NCBI RefSeq assembly: GCF_013116825.1
Contig: NZ_JABFNS010000003.1
Location: forward strand, 1 to 64,000
Direction of reading: 5' to 3'
Length of the DNA stretch: 64,000 nt
DNA from: Myxococcus xanthus
GTDB taxonomy: Bacteria > Myxococcota > Myxococcia > Myxococcales > Myxococcaceae
Under the pieces are notes generated by a model. The model had not been told where the DNA came from and made no database searches. It saw nothing but the letters and a program-made list of their open reading frames with translations. Both the position numbers and the translations under genes were made by a program. Every line of letters starts with the position of its first letter. The first letter of the stretch is position 1. Positions 1 to 7,837 of the stretch are shown here, piece by piece.

Positions 1-934
1 GGGCGGCCTCGGGGGCGGGGGGCTCGGCGCGTCGTGGAGCCGTCAGCCGGGAGATGAGGCCCTCGGCGCGGATGCGCTTGGTGGACAGCTTGCGCATGGC
101 CGCGATTCGCTGGCCATCGGACGAAAAGAAGTCGAGGTCGCTGTGGAAGAGGTCGTCCGCCACCAGTCCGGTGCTGTCCTGCCGCACATGGACGAACACT
201 CGCTCCCCGGGGGACGCGAGGGCGCGGAATGACTCGATGTGGATGGGAATGAAGGGCTGCAGGGCCATCTCCGGCCGCTGCTGGATGTAGAGGAAGGGCA
301 GCAGCGTGGCGCTGTCCAGGAAGACCGGGTGGAAGTGGAAGTCTTCCAGGTGGTCTCGGGCCGGCTCGCTCAGGTGCAGCGCGCCGAGGACGCCCTCTGC
401 ATGGAAATGAAGCGTCCCCTGGCCCTTCATGAACTCGAAGTGCTCGATGGACGCCCCTCGGGCGTAGACGTACGCGTCGTCCACGTCCGTGGTGCGGGAC
501 GCGTGACGCACCACCGCTTCGAGCTCGATTCGCCCCGTCAGCGGCGCCTCGACGAAGTGGACCTCGCAGCGGAAGTGCTCCGTGCGCTCCTCCGAAGCGT
601 CCGTGCCTCCGGCGGAGACGGGGTGGCTCTCCGCCTCCACCTGCCAGCCGAGCGTGTCCGCGCCCTGCCGTGGGAGGAATCGCAGGTGGACCCTCCGGTC
701 GCTGTGCTCGGTGGTGGCGACAGGCTTGATGAACAGGATGTTGCGAAGCTCCACCTCGCGGGTGTCGACCCCGTGGGCGCTCAGGGCCCGGAGCACCAGA
801 TCGAGGAAGACGACCCCCGGCATGATTCGCACGCCATGGACCCGGTGGTCCCTGACAAGCGGATCGTCATTGCAGACCAGGGTGCTGCACTTGAACTCTT
901 GTCTGAGTGGCTTCACGAGATGAAGCAGAAGCAC
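1..934 (-). CDS. Polyketide synthase dehydratase-domain protein, 5' part (runs off left edge)
   Basis: The minus strand reads open from an in-frame TAG near 960 to the window edge. The product has the double-hotdog fold signature of a PKS dehydratase (DH), which removes water from beta-hydroxyacyl-ACP intermediates. The first hotdog has DHRVHGVRIMPG, fitting the HxVxGxxxxP active-site motif. The second has HPVFLDS with the expected aspartate. Both catalytic residues therefore look intact. The DH domain begins almost at the N-terminus with no ketosynthase or acyltransferase before it, so this is either a stand-alone DH, a split module, or a gene that lost its front part. The start is uncertain: GTG at 934 or 916, neither with a good ribosome site. 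The DNA just upstream is AT-richer than the rest. Confidence 0.75.
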   Translation of the reverse strand, partial: MLLLHLVKPLRQEFKCSTLVCNDDPLVRDHRVHGVRIMPGVVFLDLVLRALSAHGVDTREVELRNILFIKPVATTEHSDRRVHLRFLPRQGADTLGWQVEAESHPVSAGGTDASEERTEHFRCEVHFVEAPLTGRIELEAVVRHASRTTDVDDAYVYARGASIEHFEFMKGQGTLHFHAEGVLGALHLSEPARDHLEDFHFHPVFLDSATLLPFLYIQQRPEMALQPFIPIHIESFRALASPGERVFVHVRQDSTGLVADDLFHSDLDFFSSDGQRIAAMRKLSTKRIRAEGLISRLTAPRRAEPPAPEAA

Positions 935-2516
935 ATAAATGAAGCTGAATCCAAATGTCTACACTGAAACAGCGAATGAGTGTTTTAAGAGGCCATGCTC
1001 CGCTGGGTTGCATGTTAATCGCGGAAATTCATTTGTTGGTGAATGCGCCGCACTATGGCGGCCGTTCCCTGACATCTGTGTCGTGCTGTGGTCGGGATGT
1101 TCTGCCAATAGTGAATTGGCGCTCCCGGAGGTCTCTTGTATCGCGGCCTTGGCCGCGCCGTGTTGTGGCATTGGATGTTACAAGTTTGAGCCGTGGTGTG
1201 GGAATGTTGCGTGTTGCATTTGATGCTACAGATTGGCCGGTGGATTCTCACTAGGTGAGAATCGGGGCGCTGGAGAAGGGGGGGGCGGGCTCGTGCCCCC
1301 CAGTCGCCTTGGTGGGGGCCCCAGGTTCGCGCCCCCGGGCGCCCCGGTGCCCTCGGTGGCATTCCCCCTGGACTTGTCCGAACCGCTCTTCCGCGCGAGC
1401 CCCACTCCTGCCTCGTCCGGGAGGGGCGGACCTCAAGGCGGCCATGGACGTGCGCGGTGGCCCCGCTGTGTCCAGGCTGTCCGGCGCCCTGGAGCGGCTG
1501 TCGGCGAGCAGGGCGCAGGGCGCCGCCACCGCCTTCGAGGCCCAGCCCACGCGGATGACGCTCGCGGCGCTGCTCACGGCGCGGAAGGCGGCGGAGGCGC
1601 GCTCGCCCGGGCAGAGGGGCGCTGGGCGACAACTTCTGCCCGGTGAGGACGACGTCCCGCATGGTGCGCCCGCCGTCGCTTCGGCAGGGGACTCTCGGTC
1701 GTATGACGCGGGCATCCGGGCTGCCCTGCTGGGCGGCGCACGCAACCCCGTGACGCCCATCCAGGCCGTGCTGGAGGCGAGCGTCGAGGCTCAGGTGCAT
1801 GGCCGTGAGCAGAGCCGCTGGCGCTCACGGCGACGGAGCCTGCTGCTTTCAACGCGGGAGCTGATTGATTGGCGAGGCCATATGTCTGACTGGGCTGTGC
1901 ACCCCGGGGCGTACGAAATCCGCGTATCGCCAACGACTCCGGCGCCCAGGTCGATTGTCAGACAAATTCGCGGTCGTGGTTTTCCAATCGCATTTCGCGA
2001 GGAGAAGTCCATGGCGAAATGGCATCCCATGGTGGGGGAGTTGGTTGGGCTGTTCGATGCCAATGGTTGGGGGTGTGGCTTTAGTAGGGTTGTTACACAT
2101 GCATGGCGGTGCCGCCAATGCCTCTCGAAACCGCAACGTGAACGACTGCATGGATGTCATCGCTGCGCCAGTCGGAGGCGACTCCCAGGGCCGCCATCGG
2201 CTGAAGCCGCACCGCAGGTTCGATGCGGGGAGTGCACTCCCGGTGGTGGATGCGTTGGTCGCGCCGGGGGCACCCTGCAACCGCGCCGGTGTCTCGTCAG
2301 GAATGCTCCGTCGTGGGCCGGCTGAGGGGGCTTCGGGGGCCGAATCGTCGAGGCGTTTCTTCCCAGGCAACCGGTGGTGGCTGGCCCCTGGCGCTCTGGG
2401 GGGGCAGCGCGCGTGGCCTGCGACGCAGGCACTACTTGATTCCCGCCCGGTGGGATGCCTACTCCTAGCGCCGTCGTGGACTCTCCTTGTCGCGCACGCG
2501 ACCCTCTGAGGCCCCC
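935..2516. other. Poorly coding 1.6-kb spacer
   Basis: No convincing intact gene lies here. The first 300 bases are AT-richer than the rest of the window and probably hold the promoter of the leftward polyketide gene. The middle holds a decayed copy of the SEC-C gene (separate entry). An ATG at 2011 has a strong AGGAG site and opens a 104-codon frame, but the predicted product resembles nothing I recognise and its composition looks random. Confidence 0.5.
1411..1610 (+). pseudogene. Decayed partial copy of the SEC-C gene downstream
   Basis: Two blocks match the gene at 2517-3812. Block 1 (about 1411-1507) matches 2632-2727, encoding the segment around ADLEAAMEVLGDPDVSRLSG. Block 2 (about 1522-1610) matches 3549-3637, encoding the segment around MSLAALLTARKEAE. 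The roughly 800 bases between them in the intact gene are missing. The remnant also has an extra G near 1425, which breaks the frame relative to the gene. This looks like an old tandem duplication that decayed by internal deletion and frameshift. Confidence 0.8.
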
Positions 2517-3812
2517 TTGAACTCGAAGAAGCCCGGCCGTAACGACCCGTGTCCCTGTGGCAGTGGCAAGAAGTACAAGGTCTGCCATGCTGCGGAGGAC
2601 CGGGCCCGCGCCGCGCCGCCCGCCGCTCCCGCTTCGTCCGCGAGGGCGGACCTCGAGGCGGCGATGGAAGTGCTGGGCGACCCCGATGTGTCCCGGCTGT
2701 CCGGCGCCCTGGAGCGGCTGTCGGACCTGATGACGGACTGGGGCCCGGCGTCCGGCCTGCGCTTCGACGTGAAGGGCTTCTCCGAGCACGTGGGGAAGGA
2801 GCTGGCCCGCCTGTCGGAGACCACGGAGCAGGACGCGGCCAGCGCCCGGCGTGAGCTGCTGGTGGGCACGGTGCGCGAGTTCGGGACACCGGCCTTCCTG
2901 GCATCGCTCGGCGCCGCGCTGATGGCGAAGATGTCCACGCCGGGACTGTCCGCCGAGGACCGGCGGGCCATTGGCGTGGGGGCGCTGCTGGCCTCCGCGT
3001 TCAAGCGGATGGGCAAGGCCCGGCCGGAGGACATCCCCGTGCTGGACGTGGTGTTCGACGTGCAGTTCCGCGAGTGGAGCGCCAGGCACAAGGAGCTGTC
3101 CCAGAAGTACGAGGCGCTGGTGAAGGGCTTGGAGGAGGAAGCCTTCTCCGACGAGGCGAAGGCCGCGCTCCAGCAGGCCCGGGGCGGCGACGTGGGCGCG
3201 CTGCTCAAATACGTGCAGGAGGACCCGGAGCTTGTCGAGCGCATCGCCCGCGAGGCCAAGGAGCGGGCTGTTCGTGTGGAGTCGTGGCTGCGGTCCGCGA
3301 CGTCACCGGCCGTCTTCTCACCCGAGGAGGAGCTGTGGCTGACCTGCGCGCTCTGGGAGCCGATGCAGGCGCTGAAGTCCCTGCCCACGGGCGCGGAGCC
3401 CTCGGTGCGCCGGGACGCGGTGACGGCGTTGATGCGGGCAGTGAAGAGCGCGCTCGACGAGTCCTTCCTCTCCGGGCTGCTCGGCAGGCTGCGCGAGAAG
3501 GCGAAGGACCCAGGGGCGGATGACGCCGCCCGCGCGGCGTACATGGACGCCGCCATCGCCTTCGAAGCGGAGCCAGCGAGGATGTCGTTGGCCGCGCTGC
3601 TCACTGCGCGGAAGGAGGCGGAAGGGCGCTCCCCCGAGGAGATGGTGGCGCTGGCCGACCTCAAGGCGCTCACGGCGTGGACGCCGGAGGCCTTCGAGCC
3701 CTACCGCGAACTGCTGGTGAGCATGGGGCTGCCTTCCGCCGCCGCGCTTATCGAGCGCTGCCAGGCGTGGCTCAAGGACCACCCGGTGACGCTTCGCACC
3801 GAGCAGGTCTGA
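2517..3812 (+). CDS. SEC-C motif protein
   Basis: A soluble protein of about 431 residues. Its only recognisable element is an N-terminal SEC-C zinc motif, CPCGSGKKYKVCH, within the first 25 residues. SEC-C motifs bind one zinc and are best known from the C-terminus of SecA, where they contact SecB and ribosomes. Here the motif is at the N-terminus, followed by about 400 residues of mostly helical sequence without a domain I can name. I chose the TTG at 2517 because GAGG sits five bases upstream; an in-frame TTG at 2487 would add ten residues. A decayed partial copy of the same gene lies about 1 kb upstream, so the locus has been duplicated. The function is unknown. Confidence 0.8.
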   Translation: MNSKKPGRNDPCPCGSGKKYKVCHAAEDRARAAPPAAPASSARADLEAAMEVLGDPDVSRLSGALERLSDLMTDWGPASGLRFDVKGFSEHVGKELARLSETTEQDAASARRELLVGTVREFGTPAFLASLGAALMAKMSTPGLSAEDRRAIGVGALLASAFKRMGKARPEDIPVLDVVFDVQFREWSARHKELSQKYEALVKGLEEEAFSDEAKAALQQARGGDVGALLKYVQEDPELVERIAREAKERAVRVESWLRSATSPAVFSPEEELWLTCALWEPMQALKSLPTGAEPSVRRDAVTALMRAVKSALDESFLSGLLGRLREKAKDPGADDAARAAYMDAAIAFEAEPARMSLAALLTARKEAEGRSPEEMVALADLKALTAWTPEAFEPYRELLVSMGLPSAAALIERCQAWLKDHPVTLRTEQV

Positions 3813-3928
3813 GGCGTTGCTGCGTCACGATGCCTCGGGCCGGCACGGCGCGGGGCGTCCACGGGACGCACCTTGTTCACGTCGAGCATGTTCTGGGCGC
3901 GCTGGCATGCCCCGGCCGCCTGAGACCG

Positions 3929-4708
3929 TCATCGGCCGCGGAAGGTCGCGGGCCGGCGTTCGAAGTGGGCGGAGAGCGCCTCCTGGACGTCCTCGGTCGT
4001 CGCGAGCTGCTGAATGGCCGGCAGGAGCTTCTCCGCCGCGGCGCGCTCCCCTTCGAGGACGGCCGTCCGCGCGCTTTCGAGGGTCGCCTTGATGGCGAGG
4101 GGCGGCTTCGACGCGATGCGGGCCGCGAGGCCCATCGCTGTCTCCATCAGCGCCTCGCGCGAGACGACACGCTGCACGAGCCCCAGCCGGTGCGCTTCAC
4201 GCGCGTCGAGCGCATCGCCCGTCAGCAGGTACTGCATCGCGTTGCCCCAACCCATGGTCCGCACCCAGCGGGCCGTGCCCCCGCCGAAGGGGAAGATGCC
4301 CCGGTCGATTTCAATCTGCTCGAAGGTGGCGTCCTCGGAAGCCACCGTGATGTCGGCCGCGAGCATCAGCTCGATACCGAGCGTGAGGCACTTGCCATGC
4401 ACCGCGATGATGAGCGGCTTCGTCCTCGCGGGGCCATGCGTGGCCCACGGGTCGATGCCCGCCGCGCTGAACAGCGTCTGGGCGTCACCCAGCCTGGGAA
4501 ACACATCCATGAGGTCGAGCCCCGCCGTGAACACGGTGCCGTGAGCGAAGAGCACGCACACCCGGACGTTCTCGTCGGCCTCGGCCCGTCCCAGGGCACC
4601 CGAGAGTTGCTCGATGAGCGCGATGTTCATCGCGTTCCGCTTCTCAGGGCGGTTCAGTCCAATCTTCCGCACGAACCCTTCGGTCTCTTCCGTGATGAAG
4701 TTGCTCAT
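3929..4708 (-). CDS. Enoyl-CoA hydratase/isomerase (crotonase) family protein
   Basis: A 259-residue crotonase-fold enzyme, the usual family length, acting on acyl-CoA thioesters in the cytoplasm. Visible features are the N-terminal NRPEKRNAMN segment, the oxyanion-hole regions FTAGLDLMD and HGKCLTLGIELMLAADI, and a second acidic position in FEQIEIDRGIFPFGG. The two glutamates expected for a hydratase appear to be present, but substrate and exact reaction cannot be told from sequence. The ATG at 4708 is preceded by GAGGGA; a longer frame upstream has no ribosome site. It is the last gene of a three-gene minus-strand operon, 23 bases after the alpha/beta hydrolase, under an upstream TetR regulator. 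Fatty-acid or aromatic acyl-CoA breakdown is a reasonable guess. Confidence 0.88.
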   Translation of the reverse strand: MSNFITEETEGFVRKIGLNRPEKRNAMNIALIEQLSGALGRAEADENVRVCVLFAHGTVFTAGLDLMDVFPRLGDAQTLFSAAGIDPWATHGPARTKPLIIAVHGKCLTLGIELMLAADITVASEDATFEQIEIDRGIFPFGGGTARWVRTMGWGNAMQYLLTGDALDAREAHRLGLVQRVVSREALMETAMGLAARIASKPPLAIKATLESARTAVLEGERAAAEKLLPAIQQLATTEDVQEALSAHFERRPATFRGR

Positions 4709-4731
4709 GAGTCCCTCGTTGGGTGGTGGAG

Positions 4732-5625
4732 TCACTTCGTCTGTTGGAGCCAATCCGCCGCCTCCACCCAGACGGCCTCGGGCGTGCTGGAGCGGAACCA
4801 GCCGAAGTGGCCGATTCGCTTCATGCCGAGCTCCGCGGGCGTGCGGTGCAGGTGCTCGCGCGTCGCGTTCGGGTAGTAGTCGAGCAGCGCACGCGCGGCG
4901 GCCTCCGGCGCGATGGCGTCGTCGGAGAAGCTGTAGAGCCGTATTCGTGCCCGGACCCGGTCGTTGTACGGCCGCAGCGGCGCACCGTCGTCATCGGAGA
5001 CGTAGTGTGGGCTGCGGCACCAGCGCGCCCACTGCTTCGCGATGCCTCCTGGCAGGTCTTCCGAGCCCACGGCGCGGCCCGGGAAGTAGCCCAGCAGCGC
5101 GACGGAGGCGGGCAGCGCGACGTACCAGATGGCGGCCAAAGCCAGCCCTTGGCGGAGCGGCCAGTGTCGCCACCAGCCGTGCTGTGAGCCAATCAGCAGC
5201 ACGGCCTGGATGCGCGAGGTGTTCTCCGCCAGCCCCAGCATCTGCCCGCCCGCCGAGTGACCCACGACGGCCAGCCGGTGCGAGGGGAACCGAGCCGTCA
5301 CCCAGTCCAGCACCGCGGGCATGTCCAGTTCGCCCCAGTCCTGGAAGCGGGCCTGGTTGCGCAGGGACGCGTCGACGACCGACTCCCCCATGGTCCGGTA
5401 GTCATACGTGACGACCGTGAAGCCACGGCCCGCGAGGAACCGGGCGAAGGCGTCGTAGTACCTGCGCGGCACCGCCGTCGCGGGATTGATCTGGACGACC
5501 ACGCCATTGTCCTGGAGCCCCTGGTACACCGTCGCGGCCAGGGGGAGCCCATCCCGGGCGGGAATCCGGACGGTCTCCGTCGAGGCCGTCGCGACGGGAG
5601 AGGGCAGGGCGTCATCCCGCATCAT
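4732..5625 (-). CDS. Alpha/beta hydrolase
   Basis: A 297-residue alpha/beta hydrolase with the nucleophile elbow GHSAGGQ and a strand-rich N-terminal half typical of the YheT/PldB-like group (VVTYDYRTMGES before the elbow). A C-terminal histidine occurs in the GHFGWF context. The enzyme probably cleaves an ester or thioester, but the substrate is not evident. The start ATG at 5625 overlaps the TetR stop as ATGA and has GGAAGG just upstream, so translation is likely coupled to the regulator. The enoyl-CoA hydratase follows after 23 bases. The arrangement suggests the TetR protein controls itself plus two enzymes of one catabolic or detoxifying route. Confidence 0.85.
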   Translation of the reverse strand: MMRDDALPSPVATASTETVRIPARDGLPLAATVYQGLQDNGVVVQINPATAVPRRYYDAFARFLAGRGFTVVTYDYRTMGESVVDASLRNQARFQDWGELDMPAVLDWVTARFPSHRLAVVGHSAGGQMLGLAENTSRIQAVLLIGSQHGWWRHWPLRQGLALAAIWYVALPASVALLGYFPGRAVGSEDLPGGIAKQWARWCRSPHYVSDDDGAPLRPYNDRVRARIRLYSFSDDAIAPEAAARALLDYYPNATREHLHRTPAELGMKRIGHFGWFRSSTPEAVWVEAADWLQQTK

Positions 5626-6245
5626 GGCACCTTCCGGGAGGGGGCTGTCTCCGGACGCAGGCATCGCCAGGCGGCATCTGCGAGCACCTTCTCGATGCCG
5701 GCCTTGAGCTCCACGTGACCGTTGGCCCAGGCGCGCAGCAATTCCTGGGCGGGGCCGAGCAGCAGCGGCATGTAGACGGCCGGAGGCAGTGGCAGCAGCT
5801 CGCCCGCGTGGGCATGGGCCTTCATCCGGCTGAAGCCTTCCCGGATGAAGTCGCCCGTCGCGGATTGGATTTCCTGTTCGGCCGCGGCCACGGCTTCCTC
5901 ACGGCGCATGCGCAGGAGATAGCGGGCGGCCTCCGGGTGCTCCCGGGACCACGCGATGTGGTGGGTGACGATGGTTCGCACGAAGGCTTCCGCGTCGTGC
6001 TTCCGCTCCAGCCGACCCCGCAGCGACTCCTGATGGAGGCGCAGGCAGTCGATGTAGAGCGCCACCGCGATGCCCTCCTTCGCACCGAAGTGGTGGTAGA
6101 CGCTGCCCACGCTGGCGCCGCTGACCTTGCGGATGTCCTCGATGGTCGTCGCCGCCCAGCCCAACCGGGAGAAGCAATCCAGCGCGGCGTCCAGGATGGC
6201 GCGACGGCTCTGCTCGCCAGTCGCGCTGCGGCGTTTACGCTCCAT
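5622..6245 (-). CDS. TetR-family transcriptional regulator
   Basis: A 207-residue TetR-type repressor. The N-terminal helix-turn-helix spans roughly residues 14-60 with TTIEDIRKVSGASVGSVYHH and FGAKEG after it. The C-terminal ligand domain is of the long-chain/acyl-CoA sensing kind in general shape, though the ligand cannot be read off. It heads an operon with a hydrolase and an enoyl-CoA hydratase. The ATG directly abuts a perfect inverted repeat that contains a TAGAAT -10-like hexamer, and no ribosome site precedes the ATG. The gene may therefore be transcribed as a leaderless mRNA and repressed by its own product. Confidence 0.9.
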   Translation of the reverse strand: MERKRRSATGEQSRRAILDAALDCFSRLGWAATTIEDIRKVSGASVGSVYHHFGAKEGIAVALYIDCLRLHQESLRGRLERKHDAEAFVRTIVTHHIAWSREHPEAARYLLRMRREEAVAAAEQEIQSATGDFIREGFSRMKAHAHAGELLPLPPAVYMPLLLGPAQELLRAWANGHVELKAGIEKVLADAAWRCLRPETAPSRKVP

Positions 6246-6279
6246 GACTAGAATCTGATTCTAGAGCCAGATTCTAGTC
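6246..6279. promoter_or_regulatory. Perfect 12-bp inverted repeat, probable TetR operator
   Basis: GACTAGAATCTG (6246-6257) and CAGATTCTAGTC (6268-6279) are exact reverse complements, separated by ten bases. A second palindrome, CTAGAAT-CTG-ATTCTAG (6248-6264), is nested inside, giving three related half-sites. The repeat touches the TetR start codon at 6245 and contains TAGAAT, a likely -10 box on the minus strand. Autoregulation by the adjacent TetR protein is the obvious inference. Confidence 0.8.
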
Positions 6280-6344
6280 AAGCGGCCGGCCGGGCCGGCC
6301 CATGTTGTCTGGAGGTCAGAACGCTGGCGCTGGCGTTCCTGTGT

Positions 6345-6959
6345 CTACAGGGTGGCCGCGCGGACGAGCCGCAGGACGACCGTGAAGTGGAGCCCCGCGC
6401 CGACCAGCGTCAGGGCGTGGAACAGCTCGTGGTAGCCGAAGACGCCGGGCCGGAGGTTCGGCCGCTTCAGGGCATAGGCGAGGGCGCCCGCCGTGTAGGC
6501 GACGCCGCCCGCGAGGATGAGCGCCAGGTTGCTGCCCGTGAGGGCTTGCCGTGCTTCATCGAAGTACGGCACCAGCGTCCAGCCGACCGCGACGGCCAAC
6601 GCCGCCGTCACCACCTTGGGCGCCTGTATCCAGAACAGCGACTGAAGGACTCCGGCGAGCGCGCCTGCCCAGATGAGGAGCAGCAGGCGGTTGCCCGCGG
6701 CCCCGGAGATGCCCAGCAGCGCGACGGGCGTATAGGTGCCCGCGATGAGGATGAAGATGGAGGCGTGGTCCATCCGTCGCATCCATGTCCTCCCCCGCGT
6801 GGACCAGTTCACCCGGTGGTAGGTCGCGCTGACCGAGAACAACACCACCAGGCTGACGGCGAACACGGCGGCGGCCGCCGCGGCCCGATCGGTCGGGGCC
6901 ATCAAGACGAGCACCAGGCCCGCCCCCAGCGCACCCGTGGCGGCGAACTGATGCAGCAC
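6345..6959 (-). CDS. Hemolysin III / TrhA family membrane protein
   Basis: About 204 residues with seven predicted membrane segments. The family (PAQR/HlyIII, TrhA) has conserved metal-site residues, seen here as SATYHRVNWS near the N-terminus, MDHASIFILIAGTYTP in the middle and GYHELFHALTLVGAGLHF near the C-terminus. Members are implicated in membrane-fluidity homeostasis; the hemolysin name is historical. The annotated GTG at 6959 is conservative. The homologous sequence KPKLRGVLHQ begins upstream of it, so the true start may be about 12 codons earlier, where only a CTG near 6993 is available. The gene is divergent from the next TetR regulator. Confidence 0.88.
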   Translation of the reverse strand: MLHQFAATGALGAGLVLVLMAPTDRAAAAAAVFAVSLVVLFSVSATYHRVNWSTRGRTWMRRMDHASIFILIAGTYTPVALLGISGAAGNRLLLLIWAGALAGVLQSLFWIQAPKVVTAALAVAVGWTLVPYFDEARQALTGSNLALILAGGVAYTAGALAYALKRPNLRPGVFGYHELFHALTLVGAGLHFTVVLRLVRAATL

Positions 6960-7104
6960 ACCCCGCAGTTTCGGCTTCTCCGCGGCCTGGGCGCTCAGGA
7001 CCGGCCCCGCGATTCATTGACGGCGAGGACGTTGAGCTCGGCTGTGTCGGGCAAGACGGCTCGGCGAGAGACGGGATACATGAGGGGCTCCAACTCCACC
7101 GGAG

Positions 7105-7153
7105 AGTTACCAGTTGGTAGGTTCCGGTCGGGTAAGTTACTGTTGGGTAGGTT
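7105..7153. promoter_or_regulatory. Two 19-bp imperfect direct repeats before a TetR gene
   Basis: AGTTACCAGTTGGTAGGTT (7105-7123) and AGTTACTGTTGGGTAGGTT (7135-7153) share both six-base ends and are 30 bases apart, about three helical turns. The first holds the small palindrome TACCA-GT-TGGTA. They lie in the gap between the divergent TrhA and TetR genes, ending ten bases before the TetR GTG. A binding site for that regulator is likely but not proven. Confidence 0.6.
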
Positions 7154-7163
7154 AGAGGTCAAC

Positions 7164-7805
7164 GTGGCGACGAAGAAGCGACTGTCGGGTGCCGACCGCC
7201 GGGTCCAGTTGATGGCGGTGGGGCGAGGCGTGTTTGCCTCGAAGGGTTACGAGGCGACCTCCATCGAGGAGGTGGCTCAGCAGGCGGGCGTGTCGAAGCC
7301 CATCGTCTACGAGCACTTCGGCGCGAAGGAGGGGCTCTACGCGGCCATCGTGGACCGGGAGATGGATGACCTGGTGACGCGCGTGTCGGAGAGCATCGCC
7401 TCGGGCACGCCCCGCGAACGGTTCGAGCGGGCGGTGCTGGCCTTCATGACGTACGCCAAGGAGGAGCCCGCGGGCTTCGCGGTGATGACGCGCGATTCAC
7501 CGCTGGCGGCTGGACGGCGGGGCCTGACGCGCGTCATCGACGACCTCGCGCTGCGGGTCTCGGACATCTTCAAGAGCGAGTTCGAGCACGCTGGCTACAA
7601 CCCCAAGGTCGCGCCCATCTATGCGAACGCGCTGGTGGGCATGGTGACGCAGGTGGGGCAGTGGTGGGCGGAGGATGGGCGCTCCTTCTCGATTGACCAC
7701 GTCGCGCGTCACGTCGCGGCGCTCGGGTGGATGGGCTTGCGGCACCTGCCGAAGGAGCCGGCCGCTTCGAATGGGCGGCGAGGCGCGAAGCGACGCGGTG
7801 GCTGA
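7164..7805 (+). CDS. TetR-family transcriptional regulator
   Basis: A 213-residue TetR regulator. The helix-turn-helix is at about residues 15-60, with SIEEVAQQAGVSKPIVYEHF followed by GAKEGLYAAIVDRE. The C-terminal domain contains TRDSPLAAGRRG and WWAEDGRSFS, a type common in actinobacterial and myxobacterial regulators of membrane lipid genes. The GTG at 7164 was chosen because TAGAGG precedes it by six bases; the frame stays open far upstream but without a start of equal quality. Paired direct repeats lie immediately upstream. It is divergent from TrhA and ends 33 bases before the TrkH potassium transporter gene, so it may control either neighbour. Confidence 0.88.
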   Translation: MATKKRLSGADRRVQLMAVGRGVFASKGYEATSIEEVAQQAGVSKPIVYEHFGAKEGLYAAIVDREMDDLVTRVSESIASGTPRERFERAVLAFMTYAKEEPAGFAVMTRDSPLAAGRRGLTRVIDDLALRVSDIFKSEFEHAGYNPKVAPIYANALVGMVTQVGQWWAEDGRSFSIDHVARHVAALGWMGLRHLPKEPAASNGRRGAKRRGG

Positions 7806-7837
7806 GCCCCGCGGCCCGGTTCGAGCATGGGAAACTG

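Noticed and set aside
239-967. Long plus-strand frame over the polyketide gene
   Set aside because: It is the antisense of the dehydratase domain, whose catalytic motifs are on the minus strand.
2011-2325. ATG with a strong AGGAG site opening a 104-codon frame
   Set aside because: The translation has no recognisable fold or family, and the surrounding DNA is decaying; I left it out as a gene.
6281-6302. GC-only palindrome GGCCGGCC/GGCCGGCC next to the TetR operator
   Set aside because: Low-complexity GC palindromes are common at this base composition, and it has no clear gene to terminate.
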